Origin: Anderseniella sp039978075
GTDB taxonomy: Bacteria; Pseudomonadota; Alphaproteobacteria; Rhizobiales; Aestuariivirgaceae
Length of the DNA stretch: 64,000 nucleotides
Direction of reading: 5' to 3'
NCBI GenBank assembly: GCA_039978075.1
Contig: JBDWCA010000003.1
Span: forward strand, 62,001-126,000
The number at the start of each line of letters is the position of its first letter. The first letter of the stretch is position 1. Below are positions 50,630-59,681 of the stretch, one piece after another. A program made the position numbers and the translations under genes. A model generated the notes under the pieces. It saw only the letters and a list, made by a program, of their open reading frames with translations. It did no database searches and had not been told where the DNA came from.

Positions 50630-51802
50630 TTACTCAACAATTATACGGGGCGCGGCCCGCTTCTGACCCGCAGAATCGCCCAAAACCGAGGCCCAGACTG
50701 TTTCTGCGATATTGCGGTAAAGCCCGGCATGATGAGAATCCGGGGCAGACACCACGATTGGCTGCCCGGAATCAGAACGGGCGCGCAGATCCTTGTCCAA
50801 CGGCACCTCTCCCAGAAACGGCAAGCCGAGCTTTTCAGCTTCATCGCGCGCGCCACCATGACCGAAGATTTCATGGCGCTCACCGCACTTGGTGCACACG
50901 AAGTAGCTCATGTTCTCCACAATGCCGAGCACCGGCACATTCACCTTGCGGAACATGTTCAACCCCTTGCGGGCATCAATCAGCGCAAGATCCTGCGGTG
51001 TCGAGACGATAACCGCACCGGACAGCGGTGTCTGCTGGGCCAGGGTCAGTTGTGCATCGCCGGTTCCAGGCGGCATGTCGACAATCAGAACATCCAGGTC
51101 ACCCCAGGCAACTTCGCGCAGCATCTGCTGCAGTGCCGACATCACCATCGGACCACGCCAGATCATCGGCGTGTCTTCTTCCACCAGGAAACCCATCGAC
51201 ATGGCCTTGAGGCCAAACCCTTCCAGTGGTTTCAGCGTACGCGATCCCGGTGACACCGGCTCGGGCCTGCCGGTTATGCCCAGCAGGCGCGGTACCGACG
51301 GGCCATAGATGTCGGCATCCAGAATGCCCACCTTCAGGCCATTTGCCTGCAGACCGAGCGCCAGGTTGACGGAAGTCGTCGACTTGCCCACCCCGCCCTT
51401 TCCCGAAGCCACGGCAACGATATGCTTAACTCCGGGCACACCGGCCATTGTCTGCGCTGCCTGAGCTTTTGGACCCGGTTGGCCCATAGGTGGCGGCGGC
51501 GCCATATTGGCACCTGCCGGCGGCGGGGTCTGCCCGGCTGCCGGACGTGAGCCAGCTTTAACTTCCGCAGTGAGAGCCGCCATGACCTTTTCAACCCCAT
51601 CCAGCTTGCTGACCGCCTGTTCAGCCGCCTGGCGCAGCGGCTCCAGCTCATTGGCCCGGGCCGCATCGACGGTGATCGCAAACATCACATTGTCACCACT
51701 GATGACCACGTCTGAAACCAGGCCGAGAGACACCACGTCGCCATCAAGATCGGGTCCGCGCACCTTGGACAGAGCCGCCATGACTTGTTGTTTTTCTACC
51801 AT
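50630..51802 (-). CDS. apbC: Mrp/ApbC-type Fe-S cluster carrier ATPase
   Basis: 390 aa. The N-terminal MIP18/DUF59-like domain (~1-90) begins VMAALSKVRGPDLDGDVVSLG. A Pro-rich linker precedes the P-loop ATPase: deviant Walker A GKGGVGKSTTS, Walker B-like LIVDMPPGTGD, and the Fe-S bridging CxxC in VCTKCGERH. It delivers Fe-S clusters to apoproteins, which suits the neighbouring multi-cluster Fdh subunits and AprB/AprA. Separated from the fdh operon by about 150 bp. Confidence 0.93.
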   Translation of the reverse strand: MVEKQQVMAALSKVRGPDLDGDVVSLGLVSDVVISGDNVMFAITVDAARANELEPLRQAAEQAVSKLDGVEKVMAALTAEVKAGSRPAAGQTPPPAGANMAPPPPMGQPGPKAQAAQTMAGVPGVKHIVAVASGKGGVGKSTTSVNLALGLQANGLKVGILDADIYGPSVPRLLGITGRPEPVSPGSRTLKPLEGFGLKAMSMGFLVEEDTPMIWRGPMVMSALQQMLREVAWGDLDVLIVDMPPGTGDAQLTLAQQTPLSGAVIVSTPQDLALIDARKGLNMFRKVNVPVLGIVENMSYFVCTKCGERHEIFGHGGARDEAEKLGLPFLGEVPLDKDLRARSDSGQPIVVSAPDSHHAGLYRNIAETVWASVLGDSAGQKRAAPRIIVE

Positions 51803-51915
51803 TTGACAATCCCCTAACGCGACCTGCCGCAGCTCGCAGGAAACGCTGTTTTATTTTGTTTGTAGGTTGGCTCAAATCATTGAATTTTAATGAATTAACC
51901 CTTCAGGTACCGCGG

Positions 51916-52770
51916 CTAGCGCCGACGCTGTACCCCGCCCAGCTCAGTGGTTATATCATTGGCGATCTTATTGACAAGTTCACCCAGCGCAAGCACTCGC
52001 TGATCCGTCACGCGCGCGGTCGGGCCGGACACTGAAACAGCGCCCAACGGCTCGCTGTGTTCATCGAAAATGGCAGATGCCACACAGCGAAGACCGATGG
52101 CGTTTTCTTCATCATCAATGGCGTAGCCACGTTGCTGCGAGACTTCAAGATCCTGAAACAGCGCTTCGATGGAAGTGTGAGTGTGAGACGTTTCGCGCGT
52201 CAGTTCGCGGCCATGCAGAACCTTTCGCGTGGCCTCCGGGTTCATGTGGGACAAAATCGCTTTGCCGACACCGGAACAGTGCATTCGTGCCCGTCCGCCC
52301 GGTCCGGCAATGGCGCGCATCATTTTCTGACATTCAACCTGTGCCAGATAGACAATTTCGCCTCTGTCGGAGATACCAAGGTTCACCGTTTCGCCCGACT
52401 GTTCCATCAAACGACGCATATAGGGACGCGCTATAGTGACAACATCACGCGAGCGCACAAAGGCGGAGCCGACCCGAAATGCCTGAACACCAATCAGCCA
52501 CACCGAACGCTCGGTATCAAATCTGACGAATCTCTCATTCTGCAAGGTGGTAAGCAACCGGTGCGCCGTCGAATTGGGCAGCCCGACTTCCTGGGCCACT
52601 TCTGACAGAGACAGGCCCGATGCATGATAAGATAGTGCATTCAGCAGTTTCAATGCGCGGCTCAGGGATTGCACCTGGCCCGATGCCCGAAGTATCTCCT
52701 TGCTCGGCACACGAAACTCTTCGCGCCGTGCAGCGTCTCTGTCCTTGTCGGACACCCGGTTTTCGAGCAT
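51916..52770 (-). CDS. IclR-family transcriptional regulator
   Basis: 284 aa from the ATG at 52770. Residues ~35-95 form the winged helix (RALKLLNALSYHASGLSLSE, VGLPNSTAHRLLTTLQ). The C-terminal effector domain includes GISDRGEIVYLAQVE, CSGVGKAILSHM and RGYAIDDEENAIGLRCVA. The ligand is unknown. Candidate operators lie in its promoter. Confidence 0.92.
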   Translation of the reverse strand: MLENRVSDKDRDAARREEFRVPSKEILRASGQVQSLSRALKLLNALSYHASGLSLSEVAQEVGLPNSTAHRLLTTLQNERFVRFDTERSVWLIGVQAFRVGSAFVRSRDVVTIARPYMRRLMEQSGETVNLGISDRGEIVYLAQVECQKMMRAIAGPGGRARMHCSGVGKAILSHMNPEATRKVLHGRELTRETSHTHTSIEALFQDLEVSQQRGYAIDDEENAIGLRCVASAIFDEHSEPLGAVSVSGPTARVTDQRVLALGELVNKIANDITTELGGVQRRR

Positions 52771-52821
52771 AGATGTTCCCAATTCAATTTCGCCTGACTT
52801 CAGAGGTATATACGATGTTGT

Positions 52822-52877
52822 TCCACAATGTGGATCAAAAACCACACACCGGAGCGCTCTTCGTTCCAAAAAGAACA
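52822..52877. promoter_or_regulatory. Two dyads upstream of the IclR gene
   Basis: TCCACAATGTGGA (52822-52834, a 13-bp dyad) and GTTCCAAAAAGAAC (52864-52877, 4-bp arms) lie 50-110 bp upstream of the start. The TTCCA-type half-sites resemble IclR operators. Likely autoregulation. Confidence 0.45.
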
Positions 52878-53002
52878 GCCAGAACCCAATATTCCCTTAA
52901 AATTTCCAAGATCTGCGGGCCAACTGGTCTAGCGAACCCCGGTAGAACCTAGCCTCGAACTGGTTGCACCTTGTCACAGACCGAATTGGAACGCAATTCC
53001 AT

Positions 53003-53581
53003 ATGCTGGATGCACTCATAAACAACGCCTACTGGCTCCTGTATGCCGGCACTATAATGGAGGGCGAAACCGCCCTGCTGCTGGCCTCTCTTGCGGCACA
53101 CCAGGGCCTGATTGAACTGACCTGGGTCATCATTATCGCGTTTGCGGGCGCAACAACAGGCGATCAGATCAGCTATCAGCTGTTCCGGCGATTTGGGCCG
53201 GTCATGGTGGCACGCAATTCGACCTTGAAACGGCGCACCGAAAAAGCACGCCGGCTGCTGGCCGGACATCCGGTAAAATTCATCATCGTATCCAGGTTTT
53301 TCTGGGGCCTGCGTTCTGCCTGCATGCTGGCGCTGGCCGCATCCGATGTGCCCACGCGGGTGTTTGCGCCGGCCAATCTCGTCGCCTGCGCGCTGTGGGC
53401 TACCGTCGTCGGCTCGCTGGGGTATGTGTTCAGCGGCTGGGTCACCCGCATTGTCACCACCATGAATGGCATGTCGGGTCGGGCGCCCGCCGTGCTGGCC
53501 GGAATCGTTGCCTTCATCGTGCTGATTGTGCTGGTACGCAAGGCAGTGCTGAAATTCTGGAGATCACGTGAAACGCTGTGA
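53003..53581 (+). CDS. DedA-family membrane protein
   Basis: 192 aa from the ATG at 53003. Typical DedA/SNARE-associated fold: an N-terminal ALINNAYWLLYAGTIMEGETALLLAS with acidic ExxE pocket, ATTGDQISYQLFRRFGP, and SRFFWGLRSACMLALAA with a conserved Arg. About 4-5 TM helices. The family are phospholipid flippase-like (undecaprenyl-phosphate/PE) translocases. Divergent from the IclR gene. Confidence 0.85.
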   Translation: MLDALINNAYWLLYAGTIMEGETALLLASLAAHQGLIELTWVIIIAFAGATTGDQISYQLFRRFGPVMVARNSTLKRRTEKARRLLAGHPVKFIIVSRFFWGLRSACMLALAASDVPTRVFAPANLVACALWATVVGSLGYVFSGWVTRIVTTMNGMSGRAPAVLAGIVAFIVLIVLVRKAVLKFWRSRETL

Positions 53582-53741
53582 TCAAGCATCGACCTGCGTT
53601 CTCGAATAGCCAGGATGAACCTCGCCTGAGCCTGCTCCATCATGAACAAGCTGCGGCGTTTTGACTATCAGCTTCGGAAAAACTCCGGCAGCAGAATTTT
53701 ACTCTTGAACATGACGGCAAACGGCCCTACATCGCGCCCAC
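53582..53741. other. Gene-free start of the speD upstream region
   Basis: No coding frame is credible. Together with the following leader it separates DedA and speD by 363 bp. Confidence 0.4.
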
Positions 53742-53910
53742 ACAAGCCGGCAACATGGAGACACCGGCTTGTCATTCCCCGCTAGTGCGCGGGGAGCCAT
53801 TGCTGCGGTTGACGCAGTGACAGGTCCCGGGGCAACCCGGGGTTGGCAAGCTTGAGGTGGCGACCATGCGCCGGCATTTTTGTGTCTGCAGGTCAGTTGA
53901 GACCTGCAGA
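53742..53910 (+). promoter_or_regulatory. Hairpin-rich leader of speD-speE, candidate cis-regulatory RNA
   Basis: Five hairpins occur in series. They are ACAAGCCGG/CCGGCTTGT (53742-53750, 53764-53772), CCCCGC/GCGGGG (53777-53794), CTGCG/CGCAG (53803-53817), CCCGG/CCGGG (53826-53841) and TCTGCAGGTC/GACCTGCAGA (53885-53894, 53901-53910). The last ends 34 bases before the speD start. This density suggests a structured 5' UTR, possibly sensing polyamine or SAM; it does not match any leader motif I can name. Confidence 0.5.
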
Positions 53911-53944
53911 TGGATAACATCTACTGGCTGGGGAGGGACCCACA

Positions 53945-54442
53945 ATGACTGACACAAACGCCCTGTTCCAACTGGGGATGGACCTGGATGTTCCAGGCAC
54001 CGCCCACGAAGACGAAACGGCTGCAACAAACAATGTAGTGGCGTTCAACCGCGATGCCGAGCCGGCTGATCATTTCATCGTTAAAAACGGCGTGGCGTGT
54101 GCAGGAACCCATCTGATCATAGACCTTGTGGATGCCGAAGGGCTTGCCGACATCGACCTGATCGACGCGGCCATGCGCGAGTGTGTGAGCGAGGCCGGCG
54201 CAACCCTTCTGCATATCCACCTGCATCCGTTCACACCGGAAGGTATTTCGGGTGTATCCGGCGTTGCGGTTCTGGCGGAAAGCCATATCTCGATTCACAC
54301 ATGGCCCGAACGCGGCTATGCCGCGCTGGATGTGTTCATGTGCGGCGACTCGCAGCCTGAAAAATGTATCGACGTGCTCAAAAAGCACTTCCGGCCCGGC
54401 GAAGTGAAAGTCTCCGAGTTGCTGCGGGGGTCGGACCTATGA
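53945..54442 (+). CDS. speD: S-adenosylmethionine decarboxylase proenzyme
   Basis: 165 aa, bacterial class 1b-type length. The autocleavage site is AESHISIHTWPERGYAALD, in which the Ser after Glu becomes the pyruvoyl group. A conserved Cys lies in VFMCGDSQPE. It makes decarboxylated SAM for spermidine synthesis. The N-terminal ~40 residues are extra compared with short homologues. Coupled to speE by a 4-bp overlap. Confidence 0.95.
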   Translation: MTDTNALFQLGMDLDVPGTAHEDETAATNNVVAFNRDAEPADHFIVKNGVACAGTHLIIDLVDAEGLADIDLIDAAMRECVSEAGATLLHIHLHPFTPEGISGVSGVAVLAESHISIHTWPERGYAALDVFMCGDSQPEKCIDVLKKHFRPGEVKVSELLRGSDL

Positions 54443-55341
54443 GCCTGAAGCGCGAAGACGATGGCAGCGTATGGATGCATGAACACCTGCATACGGGTTT
54501 CAGCACAACCTACCGTCTTGAAGAAACGCTTTATGACAGCAACACCCCGCATCAGCGGCTGGTCGTCGGGCGCACCGAAGCGTTCGGCAATGTCGTGTGG
54601 CTGGACGGTGTTACGCAGGTCACCGAGCGTGACGAGTTCTGCTATCATGAAATGCTGGCACATGTGCCGATCCTGGCACATGGCCGGGCAAAGAGCGTGC
54701 TGGTTATCGGTGGCGGTGATGGCGGCATGGCCGAAGAAGTGCTCAAGCACACAGGTGTCGAGAGGCTGGTCATGGTGGAAATTGATGCAGGCGTCATCGA
54801 TTTTGCCCGTGCCCACCTGTCGTCCATCAATAAAGGCTGCTTCGACGATCAGCGGTTTGAACTGGTGATTGCCGACGGCAAGGACTTTGCTGCGACCTCA
54901 CAAGACCGGTTCGACGTCATTATCGTGGACTCGACCGACCCGGTCGGGCCAGGCGAGGTTCTGTTCACCCGTTCGTTTTACACCGACTGCAAGCGCATGC
55001 TGAATGACGGCGGCGTGCTGGTGACGCAAAACGGCGTGCCGTGGTTCCAGTCAGACGAACTGCACAACACGATGTTCAATTTCGCCAATCTGTTTGCCGA
55101 TGCCGGCTGCTACCTGACGGTAGTGCCGACCTATGCCGGCGGGTTCATGGCGCTCGGCTGGGGAAGCAACGACACAAGTCTTCGCCATGTCGATGAGGCG
55201 GTGCTGCAACGGCGTTTCAAGGCGACCGATCTCAATTGCCGGTATTACAATCCGGCAGTTCACAAGGCAGCGTTCGCCCTGCCCGGCTTCATTGGCGACA
55301 TTGTCGACAAGGCCACGCAACAGGCCGGCGAGACCGGTTGA
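54439..55341 (+). CDS. speE: Spermidine synthase
   Basis: 300 aa from the ATG at 54439 overlapping the speD stop. Motifs: HQRLVVGRTEAFGNVVWLDG, VLVIGGGDGGMAEEVLKH (SAM-type binding), VEIDAGVIDFAR and IVDSTDPVGPGE. It transfers aminopropyl to putrescine. speD-speE form a complete spermidine operon. Confidence 0.95.
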   Translation: MSLKREDDGSVWMHEHLHTGFSTTYRLEETLYDSNTPHQRLVVGRTEAFGNVVWLDGVTQVTERDEFCYHEMLAHVPILAHGRAKSVLVIGGGDGGMAEEVLKHTGVERLVMVEIDAGVIDFARAHLSSINKGCFDDQRFELVIADGKDFAATSQDRFDVIIVDSTDPVGPGEVLFTRSFYTDCKRMLNDGGVLVTQNGVPWFQSDELHNTMFNFANLFADAGCYLTVVPTYAGGFMALGWGSNDTSLRHVDEAVLQRRFKATDLNCRYYNPAVHKAAFALPGFIGDIVDKATQQAGETG

Positions 55342-55368
55342 TGACCTGATGGGTACCGGACCGGCTTG

Positions 55369-56079
55369 TCAGAAGGCAAGCCGGTACGTCTGCCAGGATT
55401 CCTCGAGGTGCCCCGGGTCTCCCACACGCAGGTCTTTGGCTGTACATGAAATGGTAGACGCGGCAATTCCGGCAATCTGACCGTCAGCAGCCCTGTGACT
55501 GTGGCCACAATATATGCGCCGCACATTGGAATGGTGCGACAACAGCTCCGCGAACTCTGCCAGGTTGGCGCGGTCCTCGAACTGAAACGGCACCGGAGCC
55601 ACGGCAATCTCGAAGGGTGGATGGTGCATGAAAATCACAACGGGCCGGCCATCAGCTTGTTCCAGCATGCCTTTGAAGTGATCCATCCGGGTCCGGCACA
55701 ACCGCGCCTTGTTGCTCTCGGTACTCATTGTATCCAGCATGATGGCGCAGAGTTTTTCGGTGCTGACCAGATACTGGACAAACTCCGGATGGCAATTTGC
55801 CGGCAACCGATCCGCGAATACCTCCCGGAGCTTGCCGCGATCATCCCGATTGCCCGGCATGACGCAAAGCTCCGCCCGAAGTTTGTCTAATTTTTCCGCC
55901 GCTTTCTCATACTCAACCTTTGCTCCGTCGTGCGCAATATCACCCGTATGCACCACCAGGTCCGGCTGTGGATCAAGCCCGTTGACATAGTCAACGCATC
56001 GCTCCAGATCGCCTAGCCGATCGGTTCCGTCCGGCTGCGGCCAGGCGATATGGCAGTCTGAAATCTGTGTAATCAACAT
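55369..56079 (-). CDS. Metallophosphoesterase (CpdA-like)
   Basis: 236 aa from the ATG at 56079. Calcineurin-type motifs: ISDCHIAW (DxH), HTGDIAHDG (GDxxxxG), PGNRDDRG (GNHD-like, Arg replacing His), MHHPPFE and YCGHSHRA (GHxH). Resembles CpdA-type 3',5'-cAMP phosphodiesterases. Position next to speE is convergent and probably unrelated. Confidence 0.88.
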   Translation of the reverse strand: MLITQISDCHIAWPQPDGTDRLGDLERCVDYVNGLDPQPDLVVHTGDIAHDGAKVEYEKAAEKLDKLRAELCVMPGNRDDRGKLREVFADRLPANCHPEFVQYLVSTEKLCAIMLDTMSTESNKARLCRTRMDHFKGMLEQADGRPVVIFMHHPPFEIAVAPVPFQFEDRANLAEFAELLSHHSNVRRIYCGHSHRAADGQIAGIAASTISCTAKDLRVGDPGHLEESWQTYRLAF

Positions 56080-56234
56080 GTCAAATCCAACGGGAGGGCA
56101 AGAATTGCGGGGTCCGCTGGCCGACCTCGCCGGGTCACTCACAGCAGCGGCGGCAAGATAATCACATCAAGGGTGTGGATTCAATTTGCTTATGGGCCTT
56201 GCGTGGCAAAATCCGATGGGTGTAGCTTTCGCTC

Positions 56235-56858
56235 ATGGAATCCTTGAAAGAAATTCGCGCCGTGACCACCAACCTGCCGGCATTTGACATGCTCCGGTAT
56301 CTGTTGAAGGAAAAGTTTCCGGGCCAGGCCGTGGTAACCGCCTCGCTGAAATCACCAAGCGTCGTTGTATTGAAAATGGTTTCGGATATCGATCCTGCCA
56401 CACCGGTTGTCTTCTGCCATCCCCGATCGGTGTTCCCGGAAAGTGAAACCTATCGCGAGCAGCTTGTGAAGCTGTTCGGACTGAGCAATGTCAAGGTGGT
56501 GACCCAAAGTGATTCAATGGATGGCAAACGGGCTTTCGTGCGCAGTGAAAAACTGCTGAACGAGGCACATGGGAACACCGGGGGAAGCTGGGAGACAATC
56601 CACCTCCACAACACGCTGGCGCCTTACAAATGCTGGATCAAAGCTGTCTATCACGAACGCCCCGACGAGCCGTCGGAACAACGAGTTGATTGTTATGCCG
56701 ACATGGTGACCGTGAATTTGCTGCGCCGGCGATCGACTGCCGTTATCGATCGCTTCATGAAAGACCACGACCTGCCCTACCATCCCAAGATCAGCCGTCA
56801 GAAGGAACTGGTTACCTTCACCCCCTCAGATGAACCAATGACCGCATATCATTTCTGA
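56235..56858 (+). CDS. CysH-like (PAPS/APS reductase-family) protein, degenerate
   Basis: 207 aa. The segment PVVFCHPRSVFPESETYREQLVKLFG resembles the PP-loop and substrate region of CysH (IDTGxLFPETxxY). The C-terminal catalytic Cys motif (ECGLH) and CC pair of APS reductases are absent; Cys occur instead at TPVVFCHP, APYKCWIK and RVDCYADM. So it probably binds nucleotide without assimilatory reductase activity. It lies 28 bp before ATP sulfurylase on the same strand. Confidence 0.65.
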   Translation: MESLKEIRAVTTNLPAFDMLRYLLKEKFPGQAVVTASLKSPSVVVLKMVSDIDPATPVVFCHPRSVFPESETYREQLVKLFGLSNVKVVTQSDSMDGKRAFVRSEKLLNEAHGNTGGSWETIHLHNTLAPYKCWIKAVYHERPDEPSEQRVDCYADMVTVNLLRRRSTAVIDRFMKDHDLPYHPKISRQKELVTFTPSDEPMTAYHF

Positions 56859-56886
56859 CAGGAATTGCGGCTGGGAGACCTCTTAC

Positions 56887-58080
56887 ATGGCAGACCTTAT
56901 ACCTCCACATGGTGGTGACACCTTGCGCCCGCTTTATGTGGACGATGCGGAAACACGCAGTGCTCTGGAGGCCGAAGCCCGTGATCTGCCTGCACTGGTG
57001 ATTAGTTCCGCAGCAGCAGCCAATGCCGTCATGCTGGCGGGCGGCTACTTTACGCCGTTGACTGGTTTCATGAACAAGGCGGACGCCCTGAGCGTGGCGG
57101 AAAGCATGCACACTACTGACGGCCTGTTCTGGCCGACACCGGTGTTGAACCTGGCCAGATCAGCGGATGAGATCAGCGCCGGAGACAGGATCGCGCTGCG
57201 CGATCCCAATGTTGCGGGCCAGCCGGTTATTGCCGTCCATGATGTCTCGGCTGTCGAAGAACTCAGCGACGCAGAAACAGCGACCATAATCCAGCAGACC
57301 TATGGCACGACCGATCCCGATCATCCCGGCGTTGCAGAGTTTGCTGCCCAGGGCAGGTTTCTGGTTTCCGGACCGATCCAGGTTCTCAACTACAGCTATT
57401 TTCCGACCGACTTTCCCGACACTTTTCAGACCGCTGTTGAAATCCGCAATCAGATTGCGGCCAACGGCTGGAAGAAGGTTGTTGCGTTCCAGACCCGTAA
57501 TCCGATGCACCGCGCCCATGAGGAACTGTGCCGCATGGCCATGGACAGGCTTGAAGCCGACGGCCTGGTGATCCACATGCTGCTCGGCAAGCTGAAGCCC
57601 GGCGATATTCCTGCAGACGTGCGCGATGCCGCCATTCGCAAAATGGTTGAGCTGTACTTCCCGGCCAACAGCGCGATCGTGTCAGGGTATGGGTTTGACA
57701 TGCTGTATGCGGGCCCGCGCGAAGCGCTTCTGCACGCAGTTTTCCGGCAGAACATGGGAGCAACGCACCTGATCGTTGGTCGCGACCATGCCGGGGTCGG
57801 CGACTATTATGGCGCCTTCGATGCCCAGACAATCTTTGACGAAATTCCTGCAGATGCATTGCAGATCGAGATATTCCGCGCCGACCACACCGCCTACTCA
57901 AAGAAACTGAACAAGGTTGTGATGATGAGCGAGGCGCCCGATCATACGAAGGATGACTTCGTTCTGCTGTCGGGCACCAGGGTGCGCGAAATGCTGTCCG
58001 CCGGCGAAGCGCCTCCCGGCGAGTTTTCCAGGCCGGAAGTCGCGCAAATTCTCATGGACCACTACAGATTGCCTTCCTAG
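56887..58080 (+). CDS. sat: ATP sulfurylase (sulfate adenylyltransferase)
   Basis: 397 aa, single-domain type. The N-terminal PUA-like part has GGYFTPLTGFMNK. The catalytic QTRNPMHRAHEEL (QTRNPxHRAHE) is at ~204-216, GRDHAGVGDYYGAFDAQ near 298 and LSGTRVREML near 360. It interconverts ATP + sulfate and APS + PPi. Beside aprMBA it likely runs in the oxidative direction, yielding ATP. The CysH-like gene precedes it. Confidence 0.95.
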   Translation: MADLIPPHGGDTLRPLYVDDAETRSALEAEARDLPALVISSAAAANAVMLAGGYFTPLTGFMNKADALSVAESMHTTDGLFWPTPVLNLARSADEISAGDRIALRDPNVAGQPVIAVHDVSAVEELSDAETATIIQQTYGTTDPDHPGVAEFAAQGRFLVSGPIQVLNYSYFPTDFPDTFQTAVEIRNQIAANGWKKVVAFQTRNPMHRAHEELCRMAMDRLEADGLVIHMLLGKLKPGDIPADVRDAAIRKMVELYFPANSAIVSGYGFDMLYAGPREALLHAVFRQNMGATHLIVGRDHAGVGDYYGAFDAQTIFDEIPADALQIEIFRADHTAYSKKLNKVVMMSEAPDHTKDDFVLLSGTRVREMLSAGEAPPGEFSRPEVAQILMDHYRLPS

Positions 58081-58130
58081 GTCCAGAGCCCGCAGACCTC
58101 AGCGGTCAACCGACCCCGATCGAAAAGGTG

Positions 58131-58496
58131 TCAGAGCTCGGTGTATTTGGTCGCACTGCCGCGCGACTTTTCGACAGGATACTTCAGATCGTTGGCCGCG
58201 ATCTTTTCAGCCGCGGCAAGCTGCAAATCAATCCCGGCACGTTCGGCAATCAGCAGGAGATACAACAGCACATCGGCACACTCTTCCTGCAGCCGCTGAT
58301 GTATCACACCTTCAGCCGCCTCTGCCTCGAACACAGCCTCCTTTTTCCACTGGGCAAGTTCAAGCAGTTCGCTTGCCTCCAGGTTGAGAGACAGGATCAG
58401 ATCTTTGAGCGAATGGAATTGACGCCAGTCACGCTCATCGCGAAACCTGAGCAAGCGTTGGGTGAGTTCGTCGAGTGACAATCGATCCTGGGTCAT
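58131..58496 (-). CDS. MazG-like nucleotide pyrophosphohydrolase
   Basis: 121 aa. It shows the helical EExx/ExxD metal sites of the MazG/dCTPase family: LNLEASELLELAQWKKE and EECADVLLYLLLIAE. It hydrolyses (d)NTPs and guards against aberrant nucleotides. Convergent with sat and not obviously part of the sulfur operon. Confidence 0.88.
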   Translation of the reverse strand: MTQDRLSLDELTQRLLRFRDERDWRQFHSLKDLILSLNLEASELLELAQWKKEAVFEAEAAEGVIHQRLQEECADVLLYLLLIAERAGIDLQLAAAEKIAANDLKYPVEKSRGSATKYTEL

Positions 58497-58702
58497 GGCG
58501 ATAAAATGTTCCTCGTGTCAATGCCGCACTGGCTGATGGCGACTACGCCTATACTGCCTGCCGATGCAGATTCAAGAGCTCACCTGCCCGCTGATGAAAG
58601 AAACGCCGGTGACAGGCATTGCCAAGCTTGCCGGCATCAACAAAGAACTTTGACAGTACGCAGCTTCTGATGTCTTGTTACACAGGGATTTCGGCGACTC
58701 GT

Positions 58703-58743
58703 CACATTGGAATTGTGTTTTTGGCTGGTAGTCGAAACAGCCA
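58703..58743. promoter_or_regulatory. Two dyads in the aprMBA upstream region
   Basis: CACA(ttggaat)TGTG (58703-58717) and TGGCTG/CAGCCA with a 10-bp spacer (58722-58743) lie 53-93 bp before the aprM start. Candidate operator for the apr operon. Confidence 0.35.
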
Positions 58744-58795
58744 GTTTACCGTTAGCTTGAAGGGTTAAGCAGCGGGCCAGGAGAGGAAACAAATA

Positions 58796-59641
58796 ATGTT
58801 CAGCAGCAACCCTTTCGCGGAGCTTTCGGCGTCCATACCGCCGTCTGTCATGCAGACCTATGTTATAATAATGATATTGCTGGTTGTTGGAGGCACTATT
58901 TTTGATGTCATTCACAAGCAGAGCGCGAAATATTTTTTCCGGGCCGGGAAAAAATCTGAAGAAAATGCAAAACGGGAAGTTAGCGGCGGAGAGAAAGTCT
59001 CCCTGGCTGTCCAGACCACCGCGTCGGAGGTTCTGACATCTTCTGAATTCTGCAATCCGAAACGTCGGGTTGCCCATCTGCTGGGCATGTATGGATTTGT
59101 AATCTACCTGATTGCAACGATCGTCATGGTATTTTCGTATCCAACCGCAACATCCGGCACGCCGGCAATCTGGCCTGCTCTGTGGTGCATCGGTGCGCTC
59201 ATGGTGTGTGTCGGTGGTTACTGGTTCTGGTTCTTTATCAGGGTCGATGTGGCATCCGAAGGAAACTCTCCATTTCGGATTGTACGCGCTGACCTGTTCA
59301 TCCTGTCTCTTTTGGCAAGCTGCACGCTCGGCCTGATATGGGCTTATCTGCAAGCATCTGGAAGCGGTGCCGGAGCAACTTTCTTCCTGGGGCTTTACCT
59401 CATTGCATCGACGGTTCTGTTTGCTGGGATACCGTGGTCGAAATTTTCGCACATGTTCTTCAAACCAGCAGCGGCCTTTTCGAAAAAAGTTGCTGTTGCC
59501 AATGGCTCAATGGCTAACCTGCCAAGTCCGGCGGACAGAACCAACCCGGAAGACAGCGACAGACATTCCATGGAACTTTTGAAGGACGCGCCTCTCAATA
59601 TGGGGCTTGGAATTAAGCGCGAGCAACCGCACCACTACTAA
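58796..59641 (+). CDS. aprM: AprM membrane anchor of APS reductase
   Basis: 281 aa. About five TM helices (~20-40, 95-115, 125-150, 165-185, 195-215), with a cytoplasmic N-terminal/loop part (QSAKYFFRAGKKSEENAKRE) and a polar C-terminal tail. It is followed directly by aprB and aprA, the aprMBA order of sulfur-oxidising bacteria. AprM is proposed to link APS reductase to the quinone pool, instead of QmoABC. GAGAGGAAAC precedes the start. Confidence 0.88.
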   Translation: MFSSNPFAELSASIPPSVMQTYVIIMILLVVGGTIFDVIHKQSAKYFFRAGKKSEENAKREVSGGEKVSLAVQTTASEVLTSSEFCNPKRRVAHLLGMYGFVIYLIATIVMVFSYPTATSGTPAIWPALWCIGALMVCVGGYWFWFFIRVDVASEGNSPFRIVRADLFILSLLASCTLGLIWAYLQASGSGAGATFFLGLYLIASTVLFAGIPWSKFSHMFFKPAAAFSKKVAVANGSMANLPSPADRTNPEDSDRHSMELLKDAPLNMGLGIKREQPHHY

Positions 59642-59681
59642 GTGAAAAATCCAGTTCACAAGAATTTTTGAGGAAACCAGA

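Noticed and set aside
58564..58653. 29-codon frame upstream of aprM
   Set aside because: No ribosome binding site and no conserved-looking sequence; kept only as a note.
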